NCBI GenBank assembly: GCA_018673915.1
Contig: JABHBK010000053.1
Coordinates: 1 to 64,000 of the forward strand
Reading direction: 5' to 3'
From: Nitrospina sp.
GTDB taxonomy: Bacteria; Nitrospinota; Nitrospinia; Nitrospinales; VA-1
DNA length: 64,000 nucleotides
Positions 9,502 to 17,071 of this stretch are shown in pieces. Each line of letters opens with the position of its first letter. Positions within the stretch are counted from its first letter, which is position 1. Made by a program: the position numbers and the translations under genes. The notes below the pieces were generated by a model that was not told the DNA's origin, ran no database searches, and was given only the letters and a program-made list of their open reading frames with translations.

Positions 9502-11550
9502 ATGGAAAATAAATGGAATGATTCTGATGCCAAAGCGGCTATTGAAAAATATAGTGGGGTTGCTGAAGACATCGCGCTTCGGGTTTACACGTCACGATTG
9601 ATCGGGGCAGACCCTTCACTGGTTCTCCATGGCGGGGGCAACACCTCTGTCAAGTCGCGCACCCGCAACAAGGTGAACGAAGAGGTGGATGTGCTTTATG
9701 TTAAAGGCAGCGGCTGGGATCTGGATACGCTGGAGCCTCCCGGGCTTCCGGGAGTCTTGCTGGATCACCTGCAGAAACTGAGAAACCTGGACCGGTTAAG
9801 CGATGAGGAAATGGTCAATGAGCAGAGAACGCATCTGCTGGACGCCTCTTCCCCGAATCCATCTGTGGAGACGCTTCTGCACGCGTTCCTGCCGCATAAG
9901 TTTATCGATCATTCGCACGCCGATGCCAGTTTGATCATTGCCAACCAGCCGGATGCAGAGAAAATCTGCCAGAAAATTTATGGAGATAGCATTGGTATCG
10001 TCTCTTATATTATGCCCGGTTTTGACCTCGCCAAAGCCTCTGCTGAAGTGTATGAAAAAAATCCGGATGTGGAAGGGCTGATGCTGATCAATCATGGCCT
10101 GTTCACTTTTGGTAATACGGCGAAAGAAAGTTACGACCGTCACATTCATGCGGTAAACCTTGCGGAAGAATATATCCAGACAAAACCTCTTAAGCCGCTC
10201 ACCCCTCTTGAAGGCCCGAGCCTGAAAGCCGGGGAGAAAACCCTTTTGAATGCTCTGGCCCCTGTTCTCCGCGGACTGTATAAAAACCTGTCTGGCAAAG
10301 ATTGGATTTTGCATCACCGTGCCGATACCCAGGCCTTTGCATCCAGCAAGGAGTGTGAGGTATGGTCTCAGGTTGGCACCGCCACCCCCGATCATGTGAT
10401 TCGAACAAAACAAAAACCTTTGCTCCTGAATTTGAACCAATGGCAGGATGCGGATAAGCTGCGGGAAGAAGTTTCCCAGGCCCTGAATGCCTATAGCGAA
10501 AGTTATCATCAGTATTTCGAGACTAACAAGTCTGCGAAGGGAGTGGATAAAAAAGAGCTGGACCGTTTACCCCGGGTATTGCTGGTGGCTGGTTTAGGTT
10601 TGGTGACAATTGGAAAAACGGTTAAAGAAACCCGGATCTCAGCGGATATTTATCAGCACACCATTGATATCCTGCATAAATCTTTTTCGGTGGGAGACTA
10701 TGCGCCACTGGACTCCAGCGACCTGTTCGATATGGAATACTGGTCTCTGGAGCAGGCGAAACTGGGGAAGAGCAAGGCGCCGGTTCTTCAGGGTAAGGTT
10801 GTCTATATTACTGGAGCCGCTTCTGGCATCGGTCTAGCCAGTGCCAAACTGTTTGCCGAGCAGGGGGCCAACCTTTTTCTGGCGGATAGGACCAATTTAA
10901 ACGAGGTCGCTGAAGCAATACGTAAAAAATCCAAAGTCGGTGTGGCGACCCAGGTGTTGGATGTGACCGATGAATCGGCTGTGCGCCAGTCGTTTGAACA
11001 GTTGGTGCAGACTTTTGGCGGCATTGATATCCTCATCTCCAATGCGGGCAATGCTGTGCAAGGCGCAATGGGAGAGGTAGATTTGAAAACACTGCGCGCC
11101 AGCTTTGAGTTGAACTTTTTTGCCCATCAGATACTGGCTTCCGAAGCTCTACAAAGATTTCTGATACAAAAAACGGGAGGCGTTCTGTTGTTCAATGCTT
11201 CTAAAGCGGCATTCAATCCGGGTAAAAACTTTGGTCCTTATGCACTTCCCAAGGCGGCAGTGGTAGCGCTCACCAAACAGTATGCGCTGGATTATGGGGC
11301 GGAAGGTGTTCGGTCTAACGCGATCAATGCAGACCGCATCCGCACTGCCCTTTTCTCTGAAGAGGTGCTGAAAGAAAGGGCGGAGGCACGCGGACTCTCA
11401 CCCGATGACTATTTCAAGAACAACCTCTTGCAACAGGAGGTCTATGATACCGATGTGGCGCAAGGATTCCTCAACCTGGCATTGGCGGAAAAAACCACAG
11501 GGAGCATCATCACCATAGATGGAGGCAATATAGCCGCCAGCCCCCGCTAG
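9502..11550 (+). CDS. Bifunctional class II aldolase / short-chain dehydrogenase (RhaD-type fusion)
   Basis: A 682-residue fusion. Residues ~15-230 form a class II aldolase domain: VLHGGGNTSVKS (phosphate-binding glycine loop), HSHADAS and LINHGLF supply the metal-binding histidines. Residues ~430-680 form a Rossmann short-chain dehydrogenase: GAASGIGLA cofactor loop, ISNAGNA, and YALPK with the catalytic Tyr-x3-Lys. This architecture is that of rhamnulose-1-phosphate aldolase/lactaldehyde dehydrogenase proteins, which split a ketose 1-phosphate to dihydroxyacetone phosphate and an aldehyde and oxidise the aldehyde. No rhamnose kinase or isomerase lies nearby, so the true sugar is open. Base composition is visibly more GC-rich than in the next two genes. 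Confidence 0.88.
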   Translation: MENKWNDSDAKAAIEKYSGVAEDIALRVYTSRLIGADPSLVLHGGGNTSVKSRTRNKVNEEVDVLYVKGSGWDLDTLEPPGLPGVLLDHLQKLRNLDRLSDEEMVNEQRTHLLDASSPNPSVETLLHAFLPHKFIDHSHADASLIIANQPDAEKICQKIYGDSIGIVSYIMPGFDLAKASAEVYEKNPDVEGLMLINHGLFTFGNTAKESYDRHIHAVNLAEEYIQTKPLKPLTPLEGPSLKAGEKTLLNALAPVLRGLYKNLSGKDWILHHRADTQAFASSKECEVWSQVGTATPDHVIRTKQKPLLLNLNQWQDADKLREEVSQALNAYSESYHQYFETNKSAKGVDKKELDRLPRVLLVAGLGLVTIGKTVKETRISADIYQHTIDILHKSFSVGDYAPLDSSDLFDMEYWSLEQAKLGKSKAPVLQGKVVYITGAASGIGLASAKLFAEQGANLFLADRTNLNEVAEAIRKKSKVGVATQVLDVTDESAVRQSFEQLVQTFGGIDILISNAGNAVQGAMGEVDLKTLRASFELNFFAHQILASEALQRFLIQKTGGVLLFNASKAAFNPGKNFGPYALPKAAVVALTKQYALDYGAEGVRSNAINADRIRTALFSEEVLKERAEARGLSPDDYFKNNLLQQEVYDTDVAQGFLNLALAEKTTGSIITIDGGNIAASPR

Positions 11551-11592
11551 CCAGCGTGACGCTGGACCAAGCGGACATTCGCCTGCATGAAA
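11551..11592 (+). repeat. Hairpin plus partial copy of the GACATT repeat at the cassette's left edge
   Basis: Immediately after the aldolase stop, CCAGCGT-G-ACGCTGG is a near-perfect inverted repeat (11551-11565). It is followed by AAGCGGACATTCGCCTG at 11569-11585. That second part resembles AAGCCGACATTAACCCCGCC inside both copies of the 109-bp repeat to the right of the cassette. There is no T-run, so a simple intrinsic terminator is not evident. The short match to the right-hand repeats could be chance. Confidence 0.35.
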
Positions 11593-11618
11593 ACTGAACT
11601 CCTTATAAGGCATTTTAA

Positions 11619-12419
11619 ATGGCACAGAATTTCTTTGATCGACTACGAGATTATTACCTCGATGTAGCTAAGGTTCTTCGAGGTGAGGCTGCTGCCGCTA
11701 GTATTTTTGCTAATACAAGTGATATCGGCTTAGCGCGTGAGAAGGTTTATTTAGAATTTCTCAAACAACATGCACCTTCCAAATGCAATGTGTTCCTTGG
11801 GGGGTTTTTGTTTGATGATGAGGGCGCCGAATCAAAGCAAATTGATATCATTGTCACAACTGACACAACCCCTAAATTTGATTTTCACAACCAAGATGGT
11901 AGTGGCAAATCCTTTTCTCCTGTCGAGGGAACTCTAGGTATAGCCTCAATCAAGTCAAGCCTTGACAAGGACCAACTCTTTGATGCTTTGGCTGGAATTG
12001 CTTCAATACCACCAACAAAAAGTCTTGATGGCCGATTGTCTCTAGGGGTACAGATTACTGGGTATGACGACTGGCCCTATAAAATTGTTTATTCCAGTGA
12101 TGGCCTCAAAGGGGCAACCATTTTGGAACATTTGAAGACCTACTATGACCAACATCCTGAGATACCTATTAGCAGGCGCCCAAATATAATCCATGTGGCG
12201 GGTAAATATGTGATAGTTCGTGCAATGAAAGGAATGAAGATTAATAAACCGGGTATGGAAGAGATAACACCTGAAATCGGAACATTTGCATATTTAGATA
12301 GAGATGCAGACCTGCAGGCAATTTTGTGGGTTCTCCATAGCTTACAACAAAAAGCGTCGCACTCGGCTGAAATTTCATATAATTACCTTCACTATATGAA
12401 AAAAATACATGGGCTTTGA
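11619..12419 (+). CDS. DUF6602-like protein, nuclease-fold family
   Basis: A 266-residue cytoplasmic protein that resembles DUF6602. The layout suggests a PD-(D/E)xK-like core: QIDIIVT near residue 90 supplies the conserved Asp strand, followed by TLGIASIKSSL near residues 107-117 where family members usually have an E-x-K motif. Here the usual Glu position reads Ser, so catalysis may be lost or rearranged. The family has no established reaction that I know. AAGG lies upstream of the ATG. The gene is AT-richer than the aldolase gene and is followed after 77 bases by an FRG-domain gene on the same strand. The pairing resembles small accessory or defence cassettes, which is inference from context. 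Confidence 0.6.
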   Translation: MAQNFFDRLRDYYLDVAKVLRGEAAAASIFANTSDIGLAREKVYLEFLKQHAPSKCNVFLGGFLFDDEGAESKQIDIIVTTDTTPKFDFHNQDGSGKSFSPVEGTLGIASIKSSLDKDQLFDALAGIASIPPTKSLDGRLSLGVQITGYDDWPYKIVYSSDGLKGATILEHLKTYYDQHPEIPISRRPNIIHVAGKYVIVRAMKGMKINKPGMEEITPEIGTFAYLDRDADLQAILWVLHSLQQKASHSAEISYNYLHYMKKIHGL

Positions 12420-12496
12420 TTTATCCTGCCCCATTGATACAGTTGGCAATCGATATTATAGAATTCATTTTGAATATGTTTAAAGAGGTTTGATTA

Positions 12497-13600
12497 ATGA
12501 AAGGTCAGTGGATTGGAACATACCAAGGTAGCGTAGTAGGAAATATAATGGTCAACATTGATGAGTTGGAAGACCATTATGCGGCTGTTGCATATGTAAA
12601 TCCTACTGATAGAAATATTCCTTCCTCCGTCGCCTATCTAGATACAAAGAACAAAGATCTTGAACAAAAAATGGTCGCCGCTATAAACCCTGTTGACCCT
12701 AGGACGGGGTTTCAGTGTAAATGGGAGGAAATCAAAGACCTCTATGCCGAAGGTATCTCTCACTCAGATAAATCAGATGTTACCTTTAGATTAGAGGATG
12801 GCAAACTGCATATAGACTCCACTTCAGATATTGGCGTTGAACTTTCTAGTGTACTAACGAAACCACCCGAAAAAAATGAGTCTAAGATACTTGGTCATAA
12901 AATGTCATGGGATGAGTTTAAGTCATATATTTCTGGTTTATCAAAATCCAAATACTTGTTTAGAGGACAAAAGAAACCTTGGAAGCTAAGAACATCATTT
13001 CATCGACGGGGGCGTTATCGTATAAGTGAATTTACAAATAAGGATGTTAAACAGTTACATAAAAGACTAAGTGCTATAACATCTCATTATTTTGATTTAT
13101 CCATCCCAGAGCAGAATGGTTCATTTTTTAATCTTATCCAGCATCACGGTTATCCCACACCATTACTGGATTGGACATATTCTCCCTATGTCTCGGCTTT
13201 CTTTGCTTTTCGAGACTGGCCAATTGGGTATAGTGGCGAAGAAAATAACAGAATTTACATGTTTAATAACGATGTTTGGCAGGAAAATTATTCACAAATT
13301 CAAAGTTTAGATCCACCTTACCCACACTTATCAGTCATAGATTTTATAGCACTTGATAATCCAAGACTTGTTCCTCAACAGTCTGTTACCACTGCAACTA
13401 ATGTTGATGATATCGAAGCGTACGTGCTCGAAAAAGAAAGGACATCAAGCATTCAATATCTTCAAGCAATCGATATTCCAGCCACCGAGAGAGACGTTGC
13501 AATGAGAGACCTTAGATTTATGGGTATTACGGCGGGTTCTATGTTTCCCAGTATAGATGGAGTATGTGAGGAGCTTAGGGAGTGTAATTTTGACAATTGA
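12497..13600 (+). CDS. FRG-domain protein
   Basis: A 367-residue protein with two parts. Residues 1-130 form a beta-rich N-terminal domain beginning KGQWIGTYQGSVVGNIMVNI, often seen in front of FRG domains. Residues ~140-360 form an FRG domain, with the name motif in YLFRGQKKPWKL, then SFHRRGRY, and LIQHHGYPTPLLDWTYSPY, the conserved H-x-G-x2-T-x2-LDWT signature. The molecular function of FRG domains is unsettled to my knowledge; they turn up in accessory regions. A GAGG sequence nine bases before the ATG supports the start. Codon use is AT-rich like the DUF6602-like neighbour, suggesting both arrived together. Confidence 0.75.
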   Translation: MKGQWIGTYQGSVVGNIMVNIDELEDHYAAVAYVNPTDRNIPSSVAYLDTKNKDLEQKMVAAINPVDPRTGFQCKWEEIKDLYAEGISHSDKSDVTFRLEDGKLHIDSTSDIGVELSSVLTKPPEKNESKILGHKMSWDEFKSYISGLSKSKYLFRGQKKPWKLRTSFHRRGRYRISEFTNKDVKQLHKRLSAITSHYFDLSIPEQNGSFFNLIQHHGYPTPLLDWTYSPYVSAFFAFRDWPIGYSGEENNRIYMFNNDVWQENYSQIQSLDPPYPHLSVIDFIALDNPRLVPQQSVTTATNVDDIEAYVLEKERTSSIQYLQAIDIPATERDVAMRDLRFMGITAGSMFPSIDGVCEELRECNFDN

Positions 13601-13680
13601 TATTACAAGCCAGAAGCCAATATTGGTGATTGCTAGTAATCTATCGAGTTGCTTTTACTTCTTTCTTTAATTTCTGCTTC

Positions 13681-13789
13681 TGGCCGAAAGCCGACATTAA
13701 CCCCGCCTGTATAAATCGGTTTTTGGTTATCCAGCGAAAAATCCCAAACTAAATCGTGCGTTATGCTTACGCCTAGTAATCGGTAATTT
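13681..13789 (+). repeat. 109-bp direct repeat, copy 1
   Basis: Identical to 14496-14604 at 105 of 109 positions; the first 84 bases match exactly. It begins TGGCCGAAAGCCGACATTAA and ends with a remnant of the last codons of the molybdopterin oxidoreductase gene (reading ITDY-stop on the minus strand), beyond which similarity stops. Copy 1 therefore looks like a detached duplicate of that gene's 3' end and downstream flank, 815 bp away. Confidence 0.9.
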
Positions 13790-14107
13790 ATTTTTTGGGG
13801 CCAATTGCCAATAAATTATTTCTTAAACCTTTGACCTATTGCTAGACACAGGCCACAACATAAATTTACCCACATCGACCCGCTTTTTTGAAGGGGAGCC
13901 GGAATAATTCATTAAAAAACCCCTCGTGTTAATCAAAGTCTCATCCCCTCTTTTATTTTCCTCACCGAACAGTTAGAATTCAATCGTAAGACCGCTTCCG
14001 ACCCAAAAAGGAGGCAATTAAAAAAGTAAAACAGGAGACAAGAAGAGTCCAAACAAAGAACCTCAAACAAGAAAGCCAAAACAAAAACACACAGGGAAAA
14101 GACGAAA

Positions 14108-14278
14108 ATGAAAAAACAGACAGACTACAAAGAGATATATAGTGACAAAGGTAAGTCTATAGGACAGAAAGAGGTAGAGCAGATGAAGCGCACACGCGAG
14201 ATGTCAAAGGATGAACGAAAGCAAAGCAAAAGAAAGAAGCAAAAAGAAAGCGAAGGAAGCGGAAGAGAAGTCCCATGA
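14108..14278 (+). CDS. Possible 56-residue lysine-rich small protein
   Basis: An ATG preceded by GGGAAAAGACGAAA opens a 56-residue frame ending at TGA 14276-14278. The product begins MKKQTDYKEIYSDKGKS and is extremely rich in Lys, Glu, Arg and Ser (late segment QSKRKKQKES), with almost no hydrophobic residues. The frame is open back to about 14030 without another start. The surrounding DNA is strongly A-rich, so an open frame could arise by composition alone. I recognise no family. It lies between the two 109-bp repeats. Confidence 0.25.
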   Translation: MKKQTDYKEIYSDKGKSIGQKEVEQMKRTREMSKDERKQSKRKKQKESEGSGREVP

Positions 14279-14427
14279 ACATAAACAAATGTCCTAATGG
14301 TTGCTAGTGGCTGTTTATACGCGCTCGAATGTGTGAAGGTTCATCACTTATCACCACCCCAGCTCTCACCCATCGCCATCAGTTCCTGACGTATTGCCCG
14401 ATGCGTCTAACAGTTGCACCTTGCTCT

Positions 14428-14470
14428 TGTTATATCCTCTTCCTTAACCTTCATGCCCCGCTTGGGTTTT
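14428..14470 (-). repeat. Dispersed GGGGCATGAAG repeat, copy C
   Basis: Read on the minus strand: ACCCAAGCGGGGCATGAAG, then GTTAAGGAAGAGGATATAAC. It aligns with copies B and D over the CATGAAG-nn-AA-GA-G-GGA-AT segment. It lies between the two 109-bp repeats. The short frame it opens begins MKVKEEDIT, close to MKTNEEDIT at copy B. Confidence 0.5.
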
Positions 14471-14495
14471 CAAATAATAATTGAATGTCCGCAAT

Positions 14496-14604
14496 TGGCC
14501 GAAAGCCGACATTAACCCCGCCTGTATAAATCGGTTTTTGGTTATCCAGCGAAAAATCCCAAACTAAATCGTGCGTTATACCTACGCCTAGTAGTCGGTG
14601 ATTT
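14496..14604 (+). repeat. 109-bp direct repeat, copy 2 (overlaps 3' end of the molybdopterin gene)
   Basis: Partner of 13681-13789. It includes the stop codon and last codons of the minus-strand oxidoreductase gene (14588 onward). Just to its left, AATGTCCGC pairs imperfectly with GCCGACATT inside the repeat, giving a hairpin around GGCC. This recalls the widespread ATGTCCGC...GCGGACAT intergenic repeats of bacteria (from memory, not checked). Confidence 0.9.
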
Positions 14605-15325
14605 CTCCGCCGGGAATTCTGCGAGCCTTTTGGCCATACTCCAAAGGGTGGTCTGTTCCGGGCAGGATGGTTCCATCTGGTGAGTAGGGGCCAATCTTGC
14701 TCCATGTACCTGCCTGTTGTTCGGCAACATATTCCATTTCCAGAATCGCTTTGGGGTTTTTGTAGCCGTATTTGGCAGGAGCGATCAGTCGTAGAGGGAA
14801 TCCATGTGCATCGGAAAGAGGTTTGTCGTTCATAGTGTGCGCCAGCATAACCCGGTCCTGATTCAACGACTCACGCGAAAGGTATTCTTTGTATTCATCA
14901 CCGCAATGGAACAACACCCCTCGGGCAGACGTGTGAGGCTGAACGATTTGTTCCAGTTCATTTAAGGAGAACCCACTCCAGTTGGCACGGGCTGACCAGC
15001 ATTCCACGCATTTTAATCGGGAAGATTGTGAGTGGGTCGACAGACTTAGCAATTCGTCTAGCGTGAAGATTTTCGGAACTTCAACCAAGCCGGTAATTTT
15101 CAACTTCCAGGTCTTGATGTTGATGCGGCGCATCGGTTTCCAGAAATTGATATAGAAAGAGCTATGCTTTCCTTCCCGGGTTTTGCCTACAAAATCAGTT
15201 CCTGAAAACGAATCCTCTGCCGAGACTATTTGAGGGCCACGAATTCCGTTCCAGAAAAGCAGTGCGATTGTCCAAAGTCCGCCTTTGAGGAAAAGTCGGC
15301 GCGTTAATTTTTCTATTTGGCGCAT
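14588..15325 (-). CDS. Tat-exported molybdopterin-dependent oxidoreductase (sulfite oxidase / MsrP-like)
   Basis: A 245-residue protein with a twin-arginine signal (TRRLFLKGG at residues 8-16, then a hydrophobic stretch) and a sulfite-oxidase-type molybdopterin fold. Cys106 in LKCVECWSARANW matches the cysteine that binds molybdenum in MsrP/YedY and sulfite oxidases. DAHGFPLRLIAPAKYGYKNPK is the conserved cofactor-pocket segment. It should act in the periplasm on an oxidised sulfur or similar small substrate. No MsrQ-type haem membrane partner is nearby; electrons may pass to or from the P460-like cytochrome in the same operon. It is the last gene of the YHS operon and overlaps the FGE-like gene by 13 bases. 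Its 3' end is duplicated at 13681-13789. Confidence 0.88.
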   Translation of the reverse strand: MRQIEKLTRRLFLKGGLWTIALLFWNGIRGPQIVSAEDSFSGTDFVGKTREGKHSSFYINFWKPMRRINIKTWKLKITGLVEVPKIFTLDELLSLSTHSQSSRLKCVECWSARANWSGFSLNELEQIVQPHTSARGVLFHCGDEYKEYLSRESLNQDRVMLAHTMNDKPLSDAHGFPLRLIAPAKYGYKNPKAILEMEYVAEQQAGTWSKIGPYSPDGTILPGTDHPLEYGQKARRIPGGEITDY

Positions 15326-15954
15326 CGAAATCCCAAAAAGATGAATCGCCCGAACGGGGCGATCAGGTTTCGGTCAAAAGTTTTGCCGTATTCATATTCC
15401 AGATGATGATTCCACAGTCCGCCACGGGTGACTTTTTCCCCATTTTCTGTGCTGGCGGTCCATTCCCAAACCGAGCCTGCCATATCACGAGCCCCATAAG
15501 GAGAGTTGTCTTTTTTATTCAGTCCAACACGGCGTTTAATGATCCCCGAATAAAATGGATGTGGTTTTTTGCGCAGGGGTTTGTCTCCCCAGGGATAGAG
15601 CCGCGCATCGGTGCCTCGGGCTGACTTTTCCCATTCTTGTTCAGTGGGAAGGCGTTTGCCCAGTTGTTTGCAATAAGATTGAGCCTGATGCCAGGTGATA
15701 TTGGTGACGGGGTGAGCTTCTGCGCCTTTCCAAAAAATAAATTCTGGAAACAGTCGAGCATACTCTTCTTGTGTCACTTCAAATCGGTCGATGGAGAATT
15801 CCTGAAGTAGAATATCCTGCTGGGGAAGAGCACCGTTGTCGGCTTCATCGCCCATGACAAATTTGCCCGCTGGCACTTCTATCATTTCAGAAGAAAATAC
15901 ATTTTTCGCACTTAGCATGAGAATTAAAAAAGTGAATAGAGTGAACGCTTTCAT
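15313..15954 (-). CDS. Secreted FGE/SUMF1-like protein 1
   Basis: A 213-residue protein with an N-terminal signal peptide and a formylglycine-generating-enzyme-like (SUMF1) domain: IEVPAGKFVMGDE near residue 25, FSIDRFEVTQEEYARL, GKRLPTEQEWEKSARG, YPWGD, DMAGSVWEWT and the closing LGFRCAK. The Cys pair that binds copper in true FGE, normally just after RGGSW, is missing (RGGLWNHHLEYE here), so sulfatase activation is unlikely. It sits between the cytochrome P460 and molybdopterin genes and may help assemble or dock that enzyme; that role is inference. SUMF1-like partners of redox enzymes, such as NirV, give a precedent. Confidence 0.85.
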   Translation of the reverse strand: MKAFTLFTFLILMLSAKNVFSSEMIEVPAGKFVMGDEADNGALPQQDILLQEFSIDRFEVTQEEYARLFPEFIFWKGAEAHPVTNITWHQAQSYCKQLGKRLPTEQEWEKSARGTDARLYPWGDKPLRKKPHPFYSGIIKRRVGLNKKDNSPYGARDMAGSVWEWTASTENGEKVTRGGLWNHHLEYEYGKTFDRNLIAPFGRFIFLGFRCAK

Positions 15955-15979
15955 AGAAACATTTTAACCCTAAAACCCT

Positions 15980-16570
15980 CTATTTTTTTCGTAGAACTGG
16001 ATACCCAAGTGTGTAAATCCATTTATCGTCTTCATGCACGTTAGGTCCTGCTAAATCGCGGGCCGGCAAGTGGCATGCGAGGCAATTTTCCTGGTAGTCT
16101 GTAGAAACGGTCTTTTTCGAATCGGGAGCGTTAAAAAGAGACCATCCCCAACCATCGCCCCATAACTTTGAATTTTTGTACCGGCCTTTCGTATCCCTGA
16201 CCAATACAAACCAGCCTTTAAGGGTGGTTGCATGACTTACTGCTGAACCCGTAGTCATCATCATTGTTTCAGTATTAAGAAGCTCTTTGACCAATACAGC
16301 GCCGTCAGGATATTGCCCATGTTTTTGATGATATTCAATCGTTTCCGGTTGAGTATAAACGACATGATATTCTTTTGAGCCAGGTTCTCCCTCTGTTTTA
16401 GCATGCGCCCAGGTTCCTAATGTGGCCCACTTGGTGTAATTTTCAGGGACACTAATAGCACCCGTTTTCAAATCGACATTTGGGGCAACAGGCTCTGCTT
16501 CTTTGCTCTCTGCGATACCTGCCATGCATACCAGTACTAATATTGCCGTTGTGATCCTTCTAAAATTCAT
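15980..16570 (-). CDS. Periplasmic cytochrome P460-like mono-haem protein
   Basis: A 196-residue protein with a signal peptide ending near residue 22 and a single c-type haem motif, CLACH, at residues 163-167 close to the C-terminus, as in cytochrome P460 and cytochrome c'-beta. Family landmarks are the central NTETMMMTTG and GWFVLVRDTKGRY segments and WGWSLF. Relatives oxidise hydroxylamine or bind NO; which applies here cannot be told, since the cross-linking lysine of P460 is not securely placed. I chose the ATG at 16570 because GGGA lies six bases upstream and the signal peptide then has a normal n-region; an upstream ATG would add ten residues. Third gene of the YHS operon. Confidence 0.82.
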   Translation of the reverse strand: MNFRRITTAILVLVCMAGIAESKEAEPVAPNVDLKTGAISVPENYTKWATLGTWAHAKTEGEPGSKEYHVVYTQPETIEYHQKHGQYPDGAVLVKELLNTETMMMTTGSAVSHATTLKGWFVLVRDTKGRYKNSKLWGDGWGWSLFNAPDSKKTVSTDYQENCLACHLPARDLAGPNVHEDDKWIYTLGYPVLRKK

Positions 16571-16676
16571 AATATTCCCTTTAAGAAATTTTGGTTTCAT
16601 TGATAAATATAAAGAGGAGTCCGGGTTTTTGTTTATTTACAACCCGGCCTCCTCTTTTCCAGCAATAAGAAAGCAA

Positions 16677-16970
16677 TTAAAGTTCTGCTTTGCCAATGGG
16701 GACCTTAAATTGATCGCACCAAATCAATACAGTGTTGTATTTGCTTGAGGCTGTGCCTTCTGGGATGGAATACTGATGGCTACCTGTAAACCCCTGAAGC
16801 TTGCCTAAGTTAACTCCCGTTGTTTCGTCAAAATCTTTCGTTAAAATAACCCGGCCATCTGGGGCTTCAGTAATGTTCACATTCTCCAGTAGAACAGTAT
16901 CCCCTTCGACTTTTATAGTCCCCGATGCGGGGTGCTCTGCATCCGTACCTGTTAGGTTTTCTGATTTCAT
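16677..16970 (-). CDS. DM13-domain protein
   Basis: A 97-residue protein that is essentially one DM13 domain. Diagnostic features are the VLLENVNITEAPDGRVILT strands, LGKLQGFTGSHQYSIP, and the closing TVLIWCDQFKVPIGKAEL with the single conserved Cys at residue 85. DM13 domains are thought to carry redox-active cysteines in electron-transfer chains; here this is inference. I chose the ATG at 16970 because AAGGAT lies seven bases upstream; a longer frame would start 24 codons earlier without a ribosome site. Neither start gives a signal peptide, which is odd since its operon partners are exported. Confidence 0.78.
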   Translation of the reverse strand: MKSENLTGTDAEHPASGTIKVEGDTVLLENVNITEAPDGRVILTKDFDETTGVNLGKLQGFTGSHQYSIPEGTASSKYNTVLIWCDQFKVPIGKAEL

Positions 16971-17071
16971 GATTGATCCTTTCAAAAATAATTTTTTATA
17001 TTTATTGGAAGATGAAAATGATAAGGGGAGGCCGAATTTCATTCTCCCCTTACCGGATGATAAAGATTGAA

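Larger units (their letters stand above)
13601..14587. other. Non-coding accessory stretch between the FRG gene and the molybdopterin operon
   Basis: About 1 kb without a clear conserved gene. It contains the first copy of the 109-bp direct repeat, a purine- and A-rich block at about 14020-14280 with a possible lysine-rich small ORF, a copy of the dispersed GCATGAAG repeat on the minus strand, and most of the second 109-bp copy. No transposase, integrase or tRNA was seen. It looks like a scar or landing site of past insertions. Confidence 0.6.

Noticed and set aside
9796-10509. 237-codon minus-strand frame inside the aldolase/dehydrogenase gene
   Set aside because: Antisense shadow of a conserved coding region; composition and lack of motifs argue against a gene.
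13601-14600. Integron-type attC site
   Set aside because: Short GTCTAAC and GTTATAT-like strings occur, but no paired attC core boxes with the right symmetry were found and no integrase is present.
14451-14705. 84-codon minus-strand frame (ending near QLLFENPSGA)
   Set aside because: It runs through the 109-bp repeat and overlaps the molybdopterin gene in another frame; likely a repeat-derived spurious frame.
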